Source: PoT sp049331405 (GTDB lineage Bacteria; Planctomycetota; Planctomycetia; Isosphaerales; Isosphaeraceae). Taken from it: DNA of 64,000 bases. The notes under the pieces were generated by a model. That model was not told the DNA's origin. It saw only the letters and a program-made list of their open reading frames with translations, and ran no database searches. Both the position numbers and the translations under genes were made by a program. Location of the stretch: the NCBI RefSeq assembly GCF_049331405.1, contig NZ_CP186274.1:2170001-2234000 (forward strand), read 5' to 3'. Below are positions 9,302-18,548 of this stretch, in pieces. Positions within the stretch are counted from its first letter, which is position 1, and every line of letters starts with the position of its first letter.

Positions 9302-10294
9302 TCAATCTCGGTCGTGGCCCCGGTGATGGCGCTCGCCGTGGCCTTCGTGGTGGTGCGACTTGTGGTGGCCTTCACCGTGGCCCTTGTGACGGTGCGAGCC
9401 GTGATGGCCTTCACCGTAACCATGGCCGTGGTGGTGCCCCTCGCCCTTGCAGTGCTCGCGGTGGCTCGCCTTGTGGTGCTTGTGAGACCCCTTGTGATGA
9501 GCCTTGCCATGTCCACCGCGATGGCCTTCGTGCTTCGCACTGTGCGAGGTCTTCTCGAATCGCGGGTGGTGCGGCCGGGCATGGTGCTCCTTCTTCGCGT
9601 GCTCGCCGCGGAAGGCGTGGCGGTGCTCGCCGGGCTTGCCTTCCTTCGAGGCGAAGCGGGCATGGGAGCCCTTGCGGGAACCCTCATGGCTCCATCTGCC
9701 GGGCTTGCCTTCGTGACGGTGCGACGCCTCGCGGGCCTCGTGCTTCGGGCCCTCGCCGCGACGATGACCGGCGAAGTGCTTCGCGCCCTCGCCTTCGTGA
9801 CGCTTCGGCCCAGGACCGGCGTGATGCCGCGGTCCTTCGCCCGGGTGATGGGGGCGGGCGTGTTCCTTCTCGCCCTCGCCCTTCCCGTCATGCATCGGGG
9901 GCTCGGGGCGGGCGTGCTCGCCACGAGAGTGCTCGCGTTCGGCCCGCGGGCCTCGACCTTCGCCGCGATGCCCGCGGGGGCCTTCGCCCCAGGGACGACG
10001 ACCCTTTCGCGGGGCATCCTTGGTCCCTTCCTCCTTCTTCGTGGGCTCGTCCTTCTTGGCTTCGCCCTTCTTGGGCTCGTCCTTCCGGGCGTCGGCTTCA
10101 GCGTGGTGCTTCGGGGCGTCGTCGTAGAACGAAGCCAGGGCCAGTTCCATCGCCTTATCGGCCTGGGCGCCGACCAGGGCGACGGAGGCGTTGTCGACGG
10201 GAGTCATGCCGTCGAGGGAGGACAGGGTTTCATTGCCTCGCGAAAGGGTCGCGGGCAACAACAGGAGCGGCACAGCCAGGATCGACCTGATCAT
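9302..10294 (-). CDS. Secreted histidine-rich, highly charged low-complexity protein
   Basis: A 330-residue protein with a clear signal peptide (MIRSILAVPLLLLPATLSRG). After about 60 ordinary residues it becomes an extreme low-complexity chain rich in His, Gly, Lys, Glu and Arg, ending in dense HH and GHGEGHH clusters. I chose the ATG at 10294, which has GGGAGA at a good distance upstream. The composition suggests binding of metal ions such as Ni, Zn or Cu in the periplasm, or an unstructured polyelectrolyte; this is inference from composition only. The other long frames across this region lack a signal peptide and are artefacts of the repetitive sequence. A terminator follows at 9222-9256. 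Confidence 0.75.
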   Translation of the reverse strand: MIRSILAVPLLLLPATLSRGNETLSSLDGMTPVDNASVALVGAQADKAMELALASFYDDAPKHHAEADARKDEPKKGEAKKDEPTKKEEGTKDAPRKGRRPWGEGPRGHRGEGRGPRAEREHSRGEHARPEPPMHDGKGEGEKEHARPHHPGEGPRHHAGPGPKRHEGEGAKHFAGHRRGEGPKHEAREASHRHEGKPGRWSHEGSRKGSHARFASKEGKPGEHRHAFRGEHAKKEHHARPHHPRFEKTSHSAKHEGHRGGHGKAHHKGSHKHHKASHREHCKGEGHHHGHGYGEGHHGSHRHKGHGEGHHKSHHHEGHGERHHRGHDRD

Positions 10295-10468
10295 CGCGTA
10301 GTCTCCCTGATCGTTCACTTGAGTCGAGAGTATCGACGCCGACTTCCGTCGGCCCAGGGACCAACCTACGATAGCGCACCTTAAGCCAAGATGAAGCGCG
10401 AATAAATTCGGATAAATTTCCCGAGATCGCCAGAAAGATCTAACCCAACTCCCGAATGGGCCTGAACT

Positions 10469-13255
10469 TCAGTCATTCCGAAGTTTCGAAGCCTCGGAGA
10501 GCGAACGGGAACTGGCATAGACGCGGCGTATGACCAGGTCGAGCTCCGAGGGCTTCACCGGCTTGCTCAGATAGTCCTGCATCCCCTGGGCGAGGAACCG
10601 CTCTCGATCCCCCTTCATGGCGTGCGCGGTGAGGGCGATGATCGGGATCTGTTTCGACGTACCTTCTTCGCGCTCGCGGATCGCCCTGGTTGTGTCGATC
10701 CCGTCCATCTCGGGCATCTGGACGTCCATAAAGATCATGTCGAAGTCCTCGGTCTCGAGGATCTCGAGCGCCTGCATCCCCGAACGCGCCGAGACCACGG
10801 CATGGCCGAGTTTCTCGATCATGTACGTCAGGACCCGGATGTTCATCGGGTGGTCGTCGACGAGCAGGACCCGCAGGGCGAGTTTCTCGCTTCCAGTCGC
10901 GGGGGCCTGCGGCTTGGCCGCGGCGTGGTCGGGTCGCAAGGGGAGGGCCTGCCGGATCGCCCGATGCAGCTCCGCCGGGATCACCGGCTTGGTCAGGCAC
11001 GCCCCGAATCCGAGCTTGCGCAGTTCGTCGAGATGGGCGGGGCGGTCGGCCGACGACAGCAAGATGCAGCGAGGGGCCCTCCCTTCGCACTCCCTGGTGA
11101 GCCTTGAGGCGAGCTCCAGGCCGTCGATCTCGGGCATCTGGAGGTCGATCAGCGCCAGGGGGATCGGGGCCCCGGCTTCGATGCGACTCGCGACGATCGC
11201 CATCGCCTGCATGGCCCCACCCGCGACGATCGGGACGAGCCCCCATCGCATCAGCATCTCCTTGAGGATCCGGCTATTCGTGGAGTTGTCGTCCACGATC
11301 AGGGCCGAGAGCCCCTTCAAGTTCGCGAGGTCGGGGTCGGCCTCGAAGGACTCGGAGGAGCCCACGCCGACCCTCGCCGTGAATGCGAAGGTGCTGCCCG
11401 CCCCCACGTCGCTCTCGACCGAGATTTTCCCCTCCATCATCTCGACGAGCCGGGCGCAAATGGCGAGGCCGAGCCCCGTCCCCCCGTAGCGACGGGTCGT
11501 CGACCCGTCGGCCTGGACGAAAGGGTCGAAAATCGCGCCGAGGCGATCGGGGGCAATCCCGATCCCGGTGTCCCGCACGGCCACTTTCAGGAGGATCTCG
11601 CCGTCGTCGACCGGCATCGAGGTGATCCGGATGTGGACCTCCCCGGCCTCGGTGAACTTGATCGCGTTGGCGATGAAGTTCATGAGGATCTGCCGGAGCC
11701 GGAGCCAGTCACCCAGGAGCACGTCGGGCACGCTCGGGGAGACTTCCTGCACGAGTTCGAGCTTCTTGGTATGCGCCCGCACGGCGAGCGATCGCAGGAG
11801 GTCGCCGAACCGCTCGCGGAGTCGGAATTCCCCTCGCTCGAGCCGGAGCTGGCCCGCCTCGACCTTGGAGAAGTCGAGGATATCCTCGAGCACGGCGAGC
11901 AGGTCCTCGCCCGACGAGTGGAGGATCTCCACGAACTCGCGCTGGGTCTCGCTCAAAGGGGTCCCGAGCAGGATCGAGGCCATCCCGAGCACGCCGTTCA
12001 TGGGCGTCCGGATCTCGTGGCTCATGTTGGCCAGGAACTGGCTCTTGGCCTGATTCGCCGACTCGGCGGCGTCGCGGGCCTGGCGCAACTCCTTCTCGAT
12101 CCGCTTCTGGTCGCTGATGTCCTCGACGACGACGTTCACGCCGATCACGTTCGACCCCGCCCCCTGCAGCGGGTGGAGCGCGACGACCCAGGTGGGCCCG
12201 ATCCCCTCGTCCGTCGCCCGCCTCGACCGGCTCGTGAACTCGAGCCCCGTCACCGGCTCGCCCGTCTCGATCACCCTGCGGGCGATGGGGACGAACCACT
12301 GCGACATCTCGGGGACGAGCTCGGCGAACGAACGGCCGAGGTGCTCGGCCACCGGCTTCCGGTTCATGGCCGCGAGCCGCTCGTTGACGCGGAGGAAGCG
12401 GAGGTCCCTATCGATGCAGCAGAGCCCCACCGGCGCGGTCTGATAGATGGCCTCGATCTCGGCGAATCGCTCCTGGAGCTGCTGCCCGCGGATCCTTAGA
12501 TCTTCCTCCGCCTGCTTGCGCCTGGTGATGTCGGCGCTGAAGAGCAAGAGGCCCCCGACCTCACCTTCGTCATTGAACCAGGGACGCACCTCCCAGGTCA
12601 GCCACATGACGCTGCCGTCGTCCCTGACGAACTGGTCCTCGTCGCGACGAACGACCGCACCGGCCAGGCAGCTCTTGTGGATGGCCCTCCAATCCTCGCT
12701 GATCTCGGGGAAGATGTCGTAGTGGTGCCTCCCGGTCAGGTCACGTTCCATGATCCCGTAGTCGATCAGCCAGCGACGGCTCGCCGCGATGTAGCGCAGG
12801 TCGTGGTCGACCATCGCGATCGACGTCGGGGCCTGCTCGATGAAGAGGCGGAGCCGGGCGCGGCTGGTCCGGATGGTGTCCTCGGCGAGCTTCTGCCGGG
12901 AAACGTCCCGCGCGATGATGAGGGCAAGCGGTTCGGGGGCAAGATGGAGCCGGCTCACGCTCAACTGAACGATCCTTCGCGTCTCGCCGACCTGGAGGGT
13001 CAGGTAATGCGCCCCCCGGGTCCAGACGGTCGTCTGGCAGGAATGGGTGAGCTCGGCCTCGATCGACCGATCCTTGGGGTCGAGGAGCTCGATGAACGAG
13101 AGTTGCTGCAAACGCTTCTGGGGCAGGCCGCTCAGTCGTTGCGCGGCGGGATTGGCCTCGATGATATGGAGGGTCGTCGGATTGACCAGGAAGAACGCGT
13201 CGTTCGCCTCCCGAAACAAGTAAGGACCGATCGAGTTTTCCAGCTCGGCCTTCAT
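10469..13255 (-). CDS. Multi-PAS hybrid sensor histidine kinase with two receiver domains
   Basis: A 928-residue hybrid kinase with no obvious membrane segment. Three PAS domains span about residues 10-370, the second and third ending in PAC-like segments (for example LFSADITRRKQAE). HisKA has its histidine in ANMSHEIRTPMNG near residue 411; the ATPase domain follows (LMNFIANAIKF, DTGIGIAP, GGTGLGLAI). A first receiver (ALIVDDNSTNSRILKEM, with LIDLQMPEIDG) and a second receiver (VLLVDDHPMNIRVLTYM, with FMDVQMPEMDG) close the protein. No Hpt domain is present, so a separate phosphotransfer partner is expected. I chose the ATG at 13255 because it overlaps the stop of the upstream Ser/Thr kinase as ATGA, implying translational coupling. 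Confidence 0.95.
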   Translation of the reverse strand: MKAELENSIGPYLFREANDAFFLVNPTTLHIIEANPAAQRLSGLPQKRLQQLSFIELLDPKDRSIEAELTHSCQTTVWTRGAHYLTLQVGETRRIVQLSVSRLHLAPEPLALIIARDVSRQKLAEDTIRTSRARLRLFIEQAPTSIAMVDHDLRYIAASRRWLIDYGIMERDLTGRHHYDIFPEISEDWRAIHKSCLAGAVVRRDEDQFVRDDGSVMWLTWEVRPWFNDEGEVGGLLLFSADITRRKQAEEDLRIRGQQLQERFAEIEAIYQTAPVGLCCIDRDLRFLRVNERLAAMNRKPVAEHLGRSFAELVPEMSQWFVPIARRVIETGEPVTGLEFTSRSRRATDEGIGPTWVVALHPLQGAGSNVIGVNVVVEDISDQKRIEKELRQARDAAESANQAKSQFLANMSHEIRTPMNGVLGMASILLGTPLSETQREFVEILHSSGEDLLAVLEDILDFSKVEAGQLRLERGEFRLRERFGDLLRSLAVRAHTKKLELVQEVSPSVPDVLLGDWLRLRQILMNFIANAIKFTEAGEVHIRITSMPVDDGEILLKVAVRDTGIGIAPDRLGAIFDPFVQADGSTTRRYGGTGLGLAICARLVEMMEGKISVESDVGAGSTFAFTARVGVGSSESFEADPDLANLKGLSALIVDDNSTNSRILKEMLMRWGLVPIVAGGAMQAMAIVASRIEAGAPIPLALIDLQMPEIDGLELASRLTRECEGRAPRCILLSSADRPAHLDELRKLGFGACLTKPVIPAELHRAIRQALPLRPDHAAAKPQAPATGSEKLALRVLLVDDHPMNIRVLTYMIEKLGHAVVSARSGMQALEILETEDFDMIFMDVQMPEMDGIDTTRAIREREEGTSKQIPIIALTAHAMKGDRERFLAQGMQDYLSKPVKPSELDLVIRRVYASSRSLSEASKLRND

Positions 13256-15108
13256 TCCTTCGTCTCCGCGGCCGCTTTTTGCTCGAGATCCTGGATGAGC
13301 CTTTGAAGCTGGGCCCTCTGCGACGCCGGCGCGATCTCGTACGCGCGGCGATACTCCTGCAAACCGAGATCCCATGACCGATTCGCGGCATGGGCCCTGC
13401 CCAAAGTCGCCAGGGCCAACCAGGATCGGCCCTGAGTCAGCTCCTTGGCCCGGGTCGCGAGCTTGAGCGCCAGGGCATCGTTGCGGGGCTGCCCCTCGGG
13501 CAGGTCGAGCAAGAATGCCGACGCCTGCATGTGCAAATCGGGGTCGTTGGGCTTCAGGTTGAATGCCTGCACATAGTCATCATACGCGTCCTGATATCGC
13601 CCGACCTTATTTCGGAACGTCGCGCGAAAGACATAGGCCTGAGAATCCTCGGGAGCGAGCTGGATTGCGCGGTCGACATCCGCCAGGGCCTGTCCATGGT
13701 GCCCAACTTGGGAATGGAGCCAGGCCCGTTGTAGATAGTACCGAGGCTGATTGGGATCGAGCTCGATCGCCCTCGAGTAGTCGGCGATCCCCTTCTCGGG
13801 CTCGTTAAGGCTCGCGTGGGCAACAGCCCTCAGTAGGACGAACTCGGCCACGCTCGGCGCGAGGCGAACCGCGGTGTCCAGGTCGTCTCGCATCTTTTCG
13901 AACGCGCCGAGCGCCTGCTGGCATTGCGCACGTCGGTAATAGAGGTGGGCCTCCGCCGGTTCTCGCCCGATCGCCCGCGAGAGGTCCGCGAGCATCGACT
14001 CGACGGTGGTCTTGTCGAATGCCTCGAACGCCTTCTCGACCGGGACGCCGGGCGTCGGTCCCTTTGAAGGCTCGCTCGTGGACGGCCCCTGCCGCTTCGA
14101 CGCGATCCCTCCACCGCGTTCGAGGCGGCCCCTCCCGGACAGGAGGCCGAGCACGAGCCACGCGACGGCGAAGATCAGGGTTACCATGCCCGAGGCCACG
14201 ACGAGGCGACGATGACGCCTCGGCTTCACCTCCGACAGCACCCGAACGAGCGCCTCGCCGAATGCGGAGATTGTCGGGAAACGATCCTCGGGGTCGGACT
14301 CGAGGGCGCGGGCGAGGGGCCGGTCGATCGCGGGATCGAGGCGAGGGTTCAGCTTGGCAACCGACCGGTACGACCCGACTGGCACGAGTCCCGTGAGCAT
14401 TTCATACACGATGACGGCGAGCGAATACTGGTCGGCCCGCGCATCGACCTCGAAGCCGATGCGCTGCTCGGGCGCCATGTAGTCCGGCGTGCCGAGGATT
14501 TGAGTCGTCTGCGTCAGTGTCCCGATCCGGTCGATCGCCACGGCGATGCCGAAGTCGGTCAGGTGGGCTCGGCCGTCGCCATCGAGCAGCACGTTCTCGG
14601 GCTTGAGATCGCGATGCACGATCCCCGCCCTGTGCAGGTGCTCGAGGGCCGCGACGAGCTCGGCGATCACCCGACGCACCAGTTCCACGCCGACGGGCCT
14701 CCGATGGGGGAGGATGGAGCGCAGGTTCGTCCCCTCGATGAACTCCATGATCGTGTACGACTGGCCGGAGATGAAGCCCCGGTCGAAGATCGTCACGATG
14801 TTGGCGTGCCGGACCTCGGCCATCAGCCTGGCCTCGCGGGCGAGGCGGTCGGTGTCGAGCGCGGAGGGGGTCGGGGCCTCGCTCCTGCCGATGGGCTCGA
14901 GCTCATCGAGCGGGCTCGGGGGCAACGGACGCTGGATCTTGATGGCGACGACGCGGTGGAGCGAGAGCTGACGGGCCTTGTATACGTCGCCCATGCCGCC
15001 GCTGCCGATCCAGGCGATCAATTCATAACCGGGAATCAGCCCCACCGGGGGCGTCTCCCTCGGCTGGCCTGGCCTGGCTTCGAGTGGCACGGATGCGTGT
15101 TCCGTCAT
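13252..15108 (-). CDS. Membrane Ser/Thr protein kinase with TPR domain (PknB-like)
   Basis: A 618-residue Hanks-type kinase. The kinase domain covers about residues 28-290, with glycine loop IGSGGMGDVYKA, VAIKI lysine, catalytic HRDLKPENVLLD, DFGIA and APEQ motifs. A single membrane segment lies near 299-322 (VVASGMVTLIFAVAWLVLGL). The outer part holds several TPR repeats (about residues 370-560), for example EPEKGIADYSRAIELDPNQPRY and GQALADVDRAIQLAPEDSQA, likely for protein contacts. The start at 15108 is preceded by GAGGAA. It is followed without a gap by the hybrid histidine kinase, so a Ser/Thr kinase and a His kinase share one operon. Confidence 0.94.
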   Translation of the reverse strand: MTEHASVPLEARPGQPRETPPVGLIPGYELIAWIGSGGMGDVYKARQLSLHRVVAIKIQRPLPPSPLDELEPIGRSEAPTPSALDTDRLAREARLMAEVRHANIVTIFDRGFISGQSYTIMEFIEGTNLRSILPHRRPVGVELVRRVIAELVAALEHLHRAGIVHRDLKPENVLLDGDGRAHLTDFGIAVAIDRIGTLTQTTQILGTPDYMAPEQRIGFEVDARADQYSLAVIVYEMLTGLVPVGSYRSVAKLNPRLDPAIDRPLARALESDPEDRFPTISAFGEALVRVLSEVKPRRHRRLVVASGMVTLIFAVAWLVLGLLSGRGRLERGGGIASKRQGPSTSEPSKGPTPGVPVEKAFEAFDKTTVESMLADLSRAIGREPAEAHLYYRRAQCQQALGAFEKMRDDLDTAVRLAPSVAEFVLLRAVAHASLNEPEKGIADYSRAIELDPNQPRYYLQRAWLHSQVGHHGQALADVDRAIQLAPEDSQAYVFRATFRNKVGRYQDAYDDYVQAFNLKPNDPDLHMQASAFLLDLPEGQPRNDALALKLATRAKELTQGRSWLALATLGRAHAANRSWDLGLQEYRRAYEIAPASQRAQLQRLIQDLEQKAAAETKE

Positions 15109-15544
15109 CACCGCATTTCCTCGCCGTCGCCAGGACACAACGCCCGGAGGGACCACGAGCTACACCAACGATCCGCCTCGCCGCCCTCGCTGCCTCCTTC
15201 AATCCCGTTCATATTAGCGTCGGTGCAGGGCGGTCATTCCGGCGCAGTCCCGCTACTATAGCTTGAGGCTACTTCTCTTTAAGCAGCAAGTACTTTTGTC
15301 GACTTCTTGCATCCATTCTGCGGATTCTACCGGGTGAAATTCGCCTGATTTGACGCCTATCAAAAGCCGCCCCGCTTTATCAACGTCAGGATAACCCGCC
15401 CCACCCTCCAATTCACCCCGAAGATCCCACGCAATCAAGGATTTGAATTCGGGTAAGCATGCTCAACCGGATCTTAAATCTCTCAAAGGGGCATGAGCTA
15501 TGGCCACCGACATCCCAGGCTTGAAGTGCGAATGCTTTGGCCGT
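15109..15544. other. Intergenic region between divergent kinase and PadR genes
   Basis: About 440 bases between divergent transcription units, with several T- and A-rich stretches. Promoters for both units should lie here. I see no gene; the only strong element is the palindrome at 15545-15562 beside the PadR gene. Confidence 0.45.
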
Positions 15545-15562
15545 ATATTCGTCGACGGATAT
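15545..15562. promoter_or_regulatory. Near-perfect 18-bp palindrome, probable PadR operator
   Basis: ATATTCGTCGACGGATAT is a dyad with eight of nine pairs matched (the fifth is T:G). It lies 20 bases before the PadR start codon. PadR-family repressors bind dyads of comparable size with AT-rich outer half-sites, and autoregulate, so this is a good candidate for the binding site. Confidence 0.6.
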
Positions 15563-15582
15563 TATGAGACGGAGTATTCGAG

Positions 15583-16218
15583 ATGCCGAAGTCGAGCGAG
15601 TCGTCGAACCCCCTGGCGCTGGCGGTCCTGGTGCTCCTCTTCGAGCGCCCGATGCATCCGTACGAGATCGCGGCGACGCTACGAGCCCGGCACAAGGAGA
15701 AGAGCATCAAGCTCAAGTACGGCTCGCTCTACACCGTCGTGGAGCAACTCCAGCGCGACGGTCTCATCGTGCCGAGGGAGACGGTGAAGGAGGGTCGTCG
15801 ACCCGAGCGGACGATCTACGCCCTGACCGAGCCGGGCCTCGCGAGGATGCGGGCCTGGCTGGGCGAACTGCTCGCCGTCCCGTCGAAGGAGTTCCCCCGG
15901 TTCGAGGCGGGGCTCTCGCTCATCGCCGCGTTACCGCCGGCCGAGGCACTGACCCTCTTGAAGCAGCGAGGCGAGACGCTCGGCCAGCTCTCGGAGGAGA
16001 TGCAGGCCGGCTACGAGATCGCCCTCAAGATGGGCGTGGAACCGCTCTACCTCGTGGAGGCCGAGTTCCGCCGCGAGATGCTGCTGGCCGAGCGCGACTT
16101 CGTCGCAATGCTTATCGAGCGCATCGAGACCGACCGCGGCTACACGCGCGTCTGGTCCGAATTCCACGAGCAGAAACGCCCCGGAGGAGGGGAGTCCTCG
16201 TCCGAAACAACGACGTGA
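15583..16218 (+). CDS. PadR-family transcriptional regulator
   Basis: A 211-residue regulator. The N-terminal winged helix is typical of PadR (ALAVLVLLFERPMHPYEIAATL, then SLYTVVEQLQRDGLIV and RTIYALTEPG); the C-terminal half is the helical dimerisation domain (PadR C/Vir-like). GGAG sits just upstream of the ATG. It is followed 203 bp later by a flavin monooxygenase gene in the same direction, a common pairing in which PadR represses the oxygenase until an aromatic or drug-like ligand binds. The palindrome at 15545-15562 is the likely site of control. The ligand is unknown. Confidence 0.93.
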   Translation: MPKSSESSNPLALAVLVLLFERPMHPYEIAATLRARHKEKSIKLKYGSLYTVVEQLQRDGLIVPRETVKEGRRPERTIYALTEPGLARMRAWLGELLAVPSKEFPRFEAGLSLIAALPPAEALTLLKQRGETLGQLSEEMQAGYEIALKMGVEPLYLVEAEFRREMLLAERDFVAMLIERIETDRGYTRVWSEFHEQKRPGGGESSSETTT

Positions 16219-16421
16219 AGACGTCAGCAAATCAGGAAGTATCCCTGTTGAGGTGGTGACGCACCCCAACAGGGACGTTGACCTGAAGCCCGGCCCCGAA
16301 GGACGAAACCTGGCCCCAAGCGTGCCCTTGAAAGGTACCAGGTGAAGCTCCCTCGGGCAAGCCGCGCCGCGGGCCGGGCGCGTCCGGATGCCCCGTAACT
16401 CGAAGAGCAGGAGCTTCGCCC

Positions 16422-17744
16422 ATGTCCATTTCGAGGAAGTCGCCACACGTCTTGATCGTGGGAGGGGGGATCGGTGGGCTCTGCCTGGCGCAGGCACTCA
16501 GGAAGTCGGGAGTGAGCACCGCAGTATTCGAACGCGATCGCAGCCGGACCGACAGGCTCCAGGGCTATCGGATCCATATCGACCCGCAAGGCAGCCAGGC
16601 CCTCCACGAGTGCTTGCCCGACACCCTGTTCAAAACCTTCGACGCCACCTGCGGCGGTGCGAGTCACGCATTCAACTATGTGACCGAGAACCTCGAACCG
16701 CTCCTACGGCTCGACCTCTCGGCCGCGAACGAGGCAACGGATCCGATCGCCAGGCATCGGTCGCTGAGCCGGATCACGCTGCGTCGCATTCTGCTCGAAG
16801 GGCTCGACGACGCCGTCCATTTCGACAAGCGGTTCTCCCGCTATGAGACCTCGCCCGACGGTCGCGTGGTCGCCTACTTCGACGACGGGACCGCCGCCGC
16901 GGGGGACCTGCTCATCGGCGCAGATGGCGGAAATTCTCAGGTCCGCAAGCAACTCTTGCCGCGCGCCGAGCGACGGGACACGGGGATCGTTGGGGTCGCC
17001 GGAAAGGTACCCCTGACCCCCGAAACGCGAGAGTGGATCCCCCGGCCGCTCCTGGAAGGCCCAATGTTCGTGAAGGCCCCGCACGGCCGTGCCATGTTCT
17101 CGGCTCCCCTCATCTATCCGGGCGCCGAGCGGGCAGCGATCCGTGAGTTCTTCGGCGACGAAGCCTTGCCCGCAGGGCCCGAGGGCTCGCTCTGGGACAA
17201 CCTCAGCGACTACGTATTCTGGTCCTTCTCCACCCGCAATGAGTCGTTTCCACCGGGCCGCAGGCCGGGGGAGGTCCAGGGGGAAGACCTCCGTGCCGAA
17301 GTCCTGGAGATGGTCGCCGCCTGGCACCCCAACCTCCGTCGCCTGATTCGCGAAGCGGTCCCCGATACCATTCTATCACTGCCCATCCGGACCTCGGTGC
17401 GGGTCGAGCCCTGGGAGTCGAGCCGCGTCACGCTCCTCGGCGACGCGATCCACAGCATGACTCCCTATCGCGGGATCGGCGCCAATATCGCGCTCCGCGA
17501 CGCCGCCTTGCTCGGCCGCAATCTGGCCGCCGCGCATCGAGGTGAGATCCCGATGGAACGGGCCGTCCACGAGTACGAAGCGCAAATGCTCGACTACGGC
17601 TTCGAAGCCGTGGAGAGTTCACTCAGGGCGATGGAGCAGGTCCATGCCGAGGGCGTCTTCGCCGAGGCCGTCGGCAAGACCGTACTCAGGGCCATCAACG
17701 CGGTGCCTATGCTCAAGCGTCGGATGCTCCGCAGCCCGACATAA
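16422..17744 (+). CDS. FAD-dependent aromatic-type monooxygenase
   Basis: A 440-residue flavoprotein of the p-hydroxybenzoate hydroxylase/UbiH-like superfamily. The FAD-binding Rossmann motif is LIVGGGIGGLCLAQAL near the N-terminus; the middle DG motif is LLIGADGGNSQVRKQL; the third FAD motif is LLGDAIHSMTPYRGIGANIALRDA. The family uses NAD(P)H and O2 to hydroxylate aromatic or polyketide substrates. No membrane segment is visible, so it should be cytosolic. It is preceded by the PadR gene and followed by a strong hairpin at 17748-17786. The substrate cannot be inferred; detoxification of a foreign compound is plausible given PadR control. Confidence 0.9.
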   Translation: MSISRKSPHVLIVGGGIGGLCLAQALRKSGVSTAVFERDRSRTDRLQGYRIHIDPQGSQALHECLPDTLFKTFDATCGGASHAFNYVTENLEPLLRLDLSAANEATDPIARHRSLSRITLRRILLEGLDDAVHFDKRFSRYETSPDGRVVAYFDDGTAAAGDLLIGADGGNSQVRKQLLPRAERRDTGIVGVAGKVPLTPETREWIPRPLLEGPMFVKAPHGRAMFSAPLIYPGAERAAIREFFGDEALPAGPEGSLWDNLSDYVFWSFSTRNESFPPGRRPGEVQGEDLRAEVLEMVAAWHPNLRRLIREAVPDTILSLPIRTSVRVEPWESSRVTLLGDAIHSMTPYRGIGANIALRDAALLGRNLAAAHRGEIPMERAVHEYEAQMLDYGFEAVESSLRAMEQVHAEGVFAEAVGKTVLRAINAVPMLKRRMLRSPT

Positions 17745-17747
17745 GTA

Positions 17748-17786
17748 ACGAGGCCGGGGCCCATCTGTCATAGGCCCCGGCCTCGT
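17748..17786. terminator. Strong hairpin between convergent genes
   Basis: A 14-bp perfect GC-rich stem (arms 17748-17761 and 17773-17786, 11-nt loop), located 4 bases after the monooxygenase stop and 33 bases from the convergent gene at 17820. It probably works in both directions; T-runs are weak on both sides. Confidence 0.65.
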
Positions 17787-17819
17787 CATAATCCGGCGAG
17801 AGTTCTGGGACGGGGAGGA

Positions 17820-18548
17820 TCAGTCGTCTTCCTTCTTGGTGGTCTCGGCGACCTCGGCGGGCGTCAGTTTCCGCACGGTGATCTTGCGGATCGCCGAGGA
17901 TGCCTCCCAGGTGGCGAAGCCGAGTGGCTGATTCGAGCGCGTCTCGAGCCGGGTGCTGACCGGGCGATGCTTGTAATTGACCGCGACCACCTGGCGGTCG
18001 TCGATCCAGCAACGGATCGTGTCGGCCGTCACGCGGACGCGGAAGCGATACCACGTCTTATTTTGATACTTGATATAGAGACTCGTATCATTCTCCGAGG
18101 CGTCCGCGCCGTTGAGGCACGACAGCCCGGTGACGCTGCCCCCCCAGCCTCCGTTGACGAAGGTGATGAACGCGTCCTGGACGGGGAAGGTGGCCGCGGC
18201 GAAGAAGTCGCTGCCGGTGAGGCGCTGGGCCTCGTACGTCAACTCGAAATCGACCTTCGGCAGGTCCGTCCGGGTGATCGTGACGCCGGACATGGGCTTG
18301 CCAGGGGCGATGAGGATCGCCCCATCATCGACCTGCACGGCCCCGGCCTTGAAGAAGTCGGTCTTCTTCCAGCCGTCGAGCGACTTGCCGTCGAAAAGGG
18401 CGATCGCCTCCGGCGGCTTCTCCGCCTTGCCCTCTCCCTCTGAGCCTGCTCCGGCGAGCAGGCCGACGAAGGAGGCGGCCAATAGGGGGGCGAAGACCTT
18501 GCGATCCCGGCGAATATTCGGCGCAGAGACGATTCGCGACACAAACAT
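17820..18548 (-). CDS. Exported DUF1080 (3-keto-disaccharide hydrolase-like) protein
   Basis: A 242-residue protein with a signal region (KVFAPLLAASFVGLLAGAGSEG) followed by the concanavalin-like DUF1080 fold: IALFDGKSLDGWKKTDF at the start, WYRFRVRVTADTIRCWIDD in the middle, and LGFATWEASSAIRKITVRKL at the end. DUF1080 proteins are expanded in planctomycetes and include 3-keto-disaccharide hydrolases, but most lack a known substrate. The ATG at 18548 was chosen since it directly precedes the signal sequence. The tail (EVAETTKKEDD) is acidic and probably disordered. It is convergent with the monooxygenase gene, separated by a strong hairpin. Confidence 0.85.
   Translation of the reverse strand: MFVSRIVSAPNIRRDRKVFAPLLAASFVGLLAGAGSEGEGKAEKPPEAIALFDGKSLDGWKKTDFFKAGAVQVDDGAILIAPGKPMSGVTITRTDLPKVDFELTYEAQRLTGSDFFAAATFPVQDAFITFVNGGWGGSVTGLSCLNGADASENDTSLYIKYQNKTWYRFRVRVTADTIRCWIDDRQVVAVNYKHRPVSTRLETRSNQPLGFATWEASSAIRKITVRKLTPAEVAETTKKEDD

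Noticed and set aside
9188..10384. Long plus-strand frames across the His-rich gene
   Set aside because: They arise from the repetitive sequence; only the minus-strand frame has a signal peptide, a ribosome binding site and a terminator.
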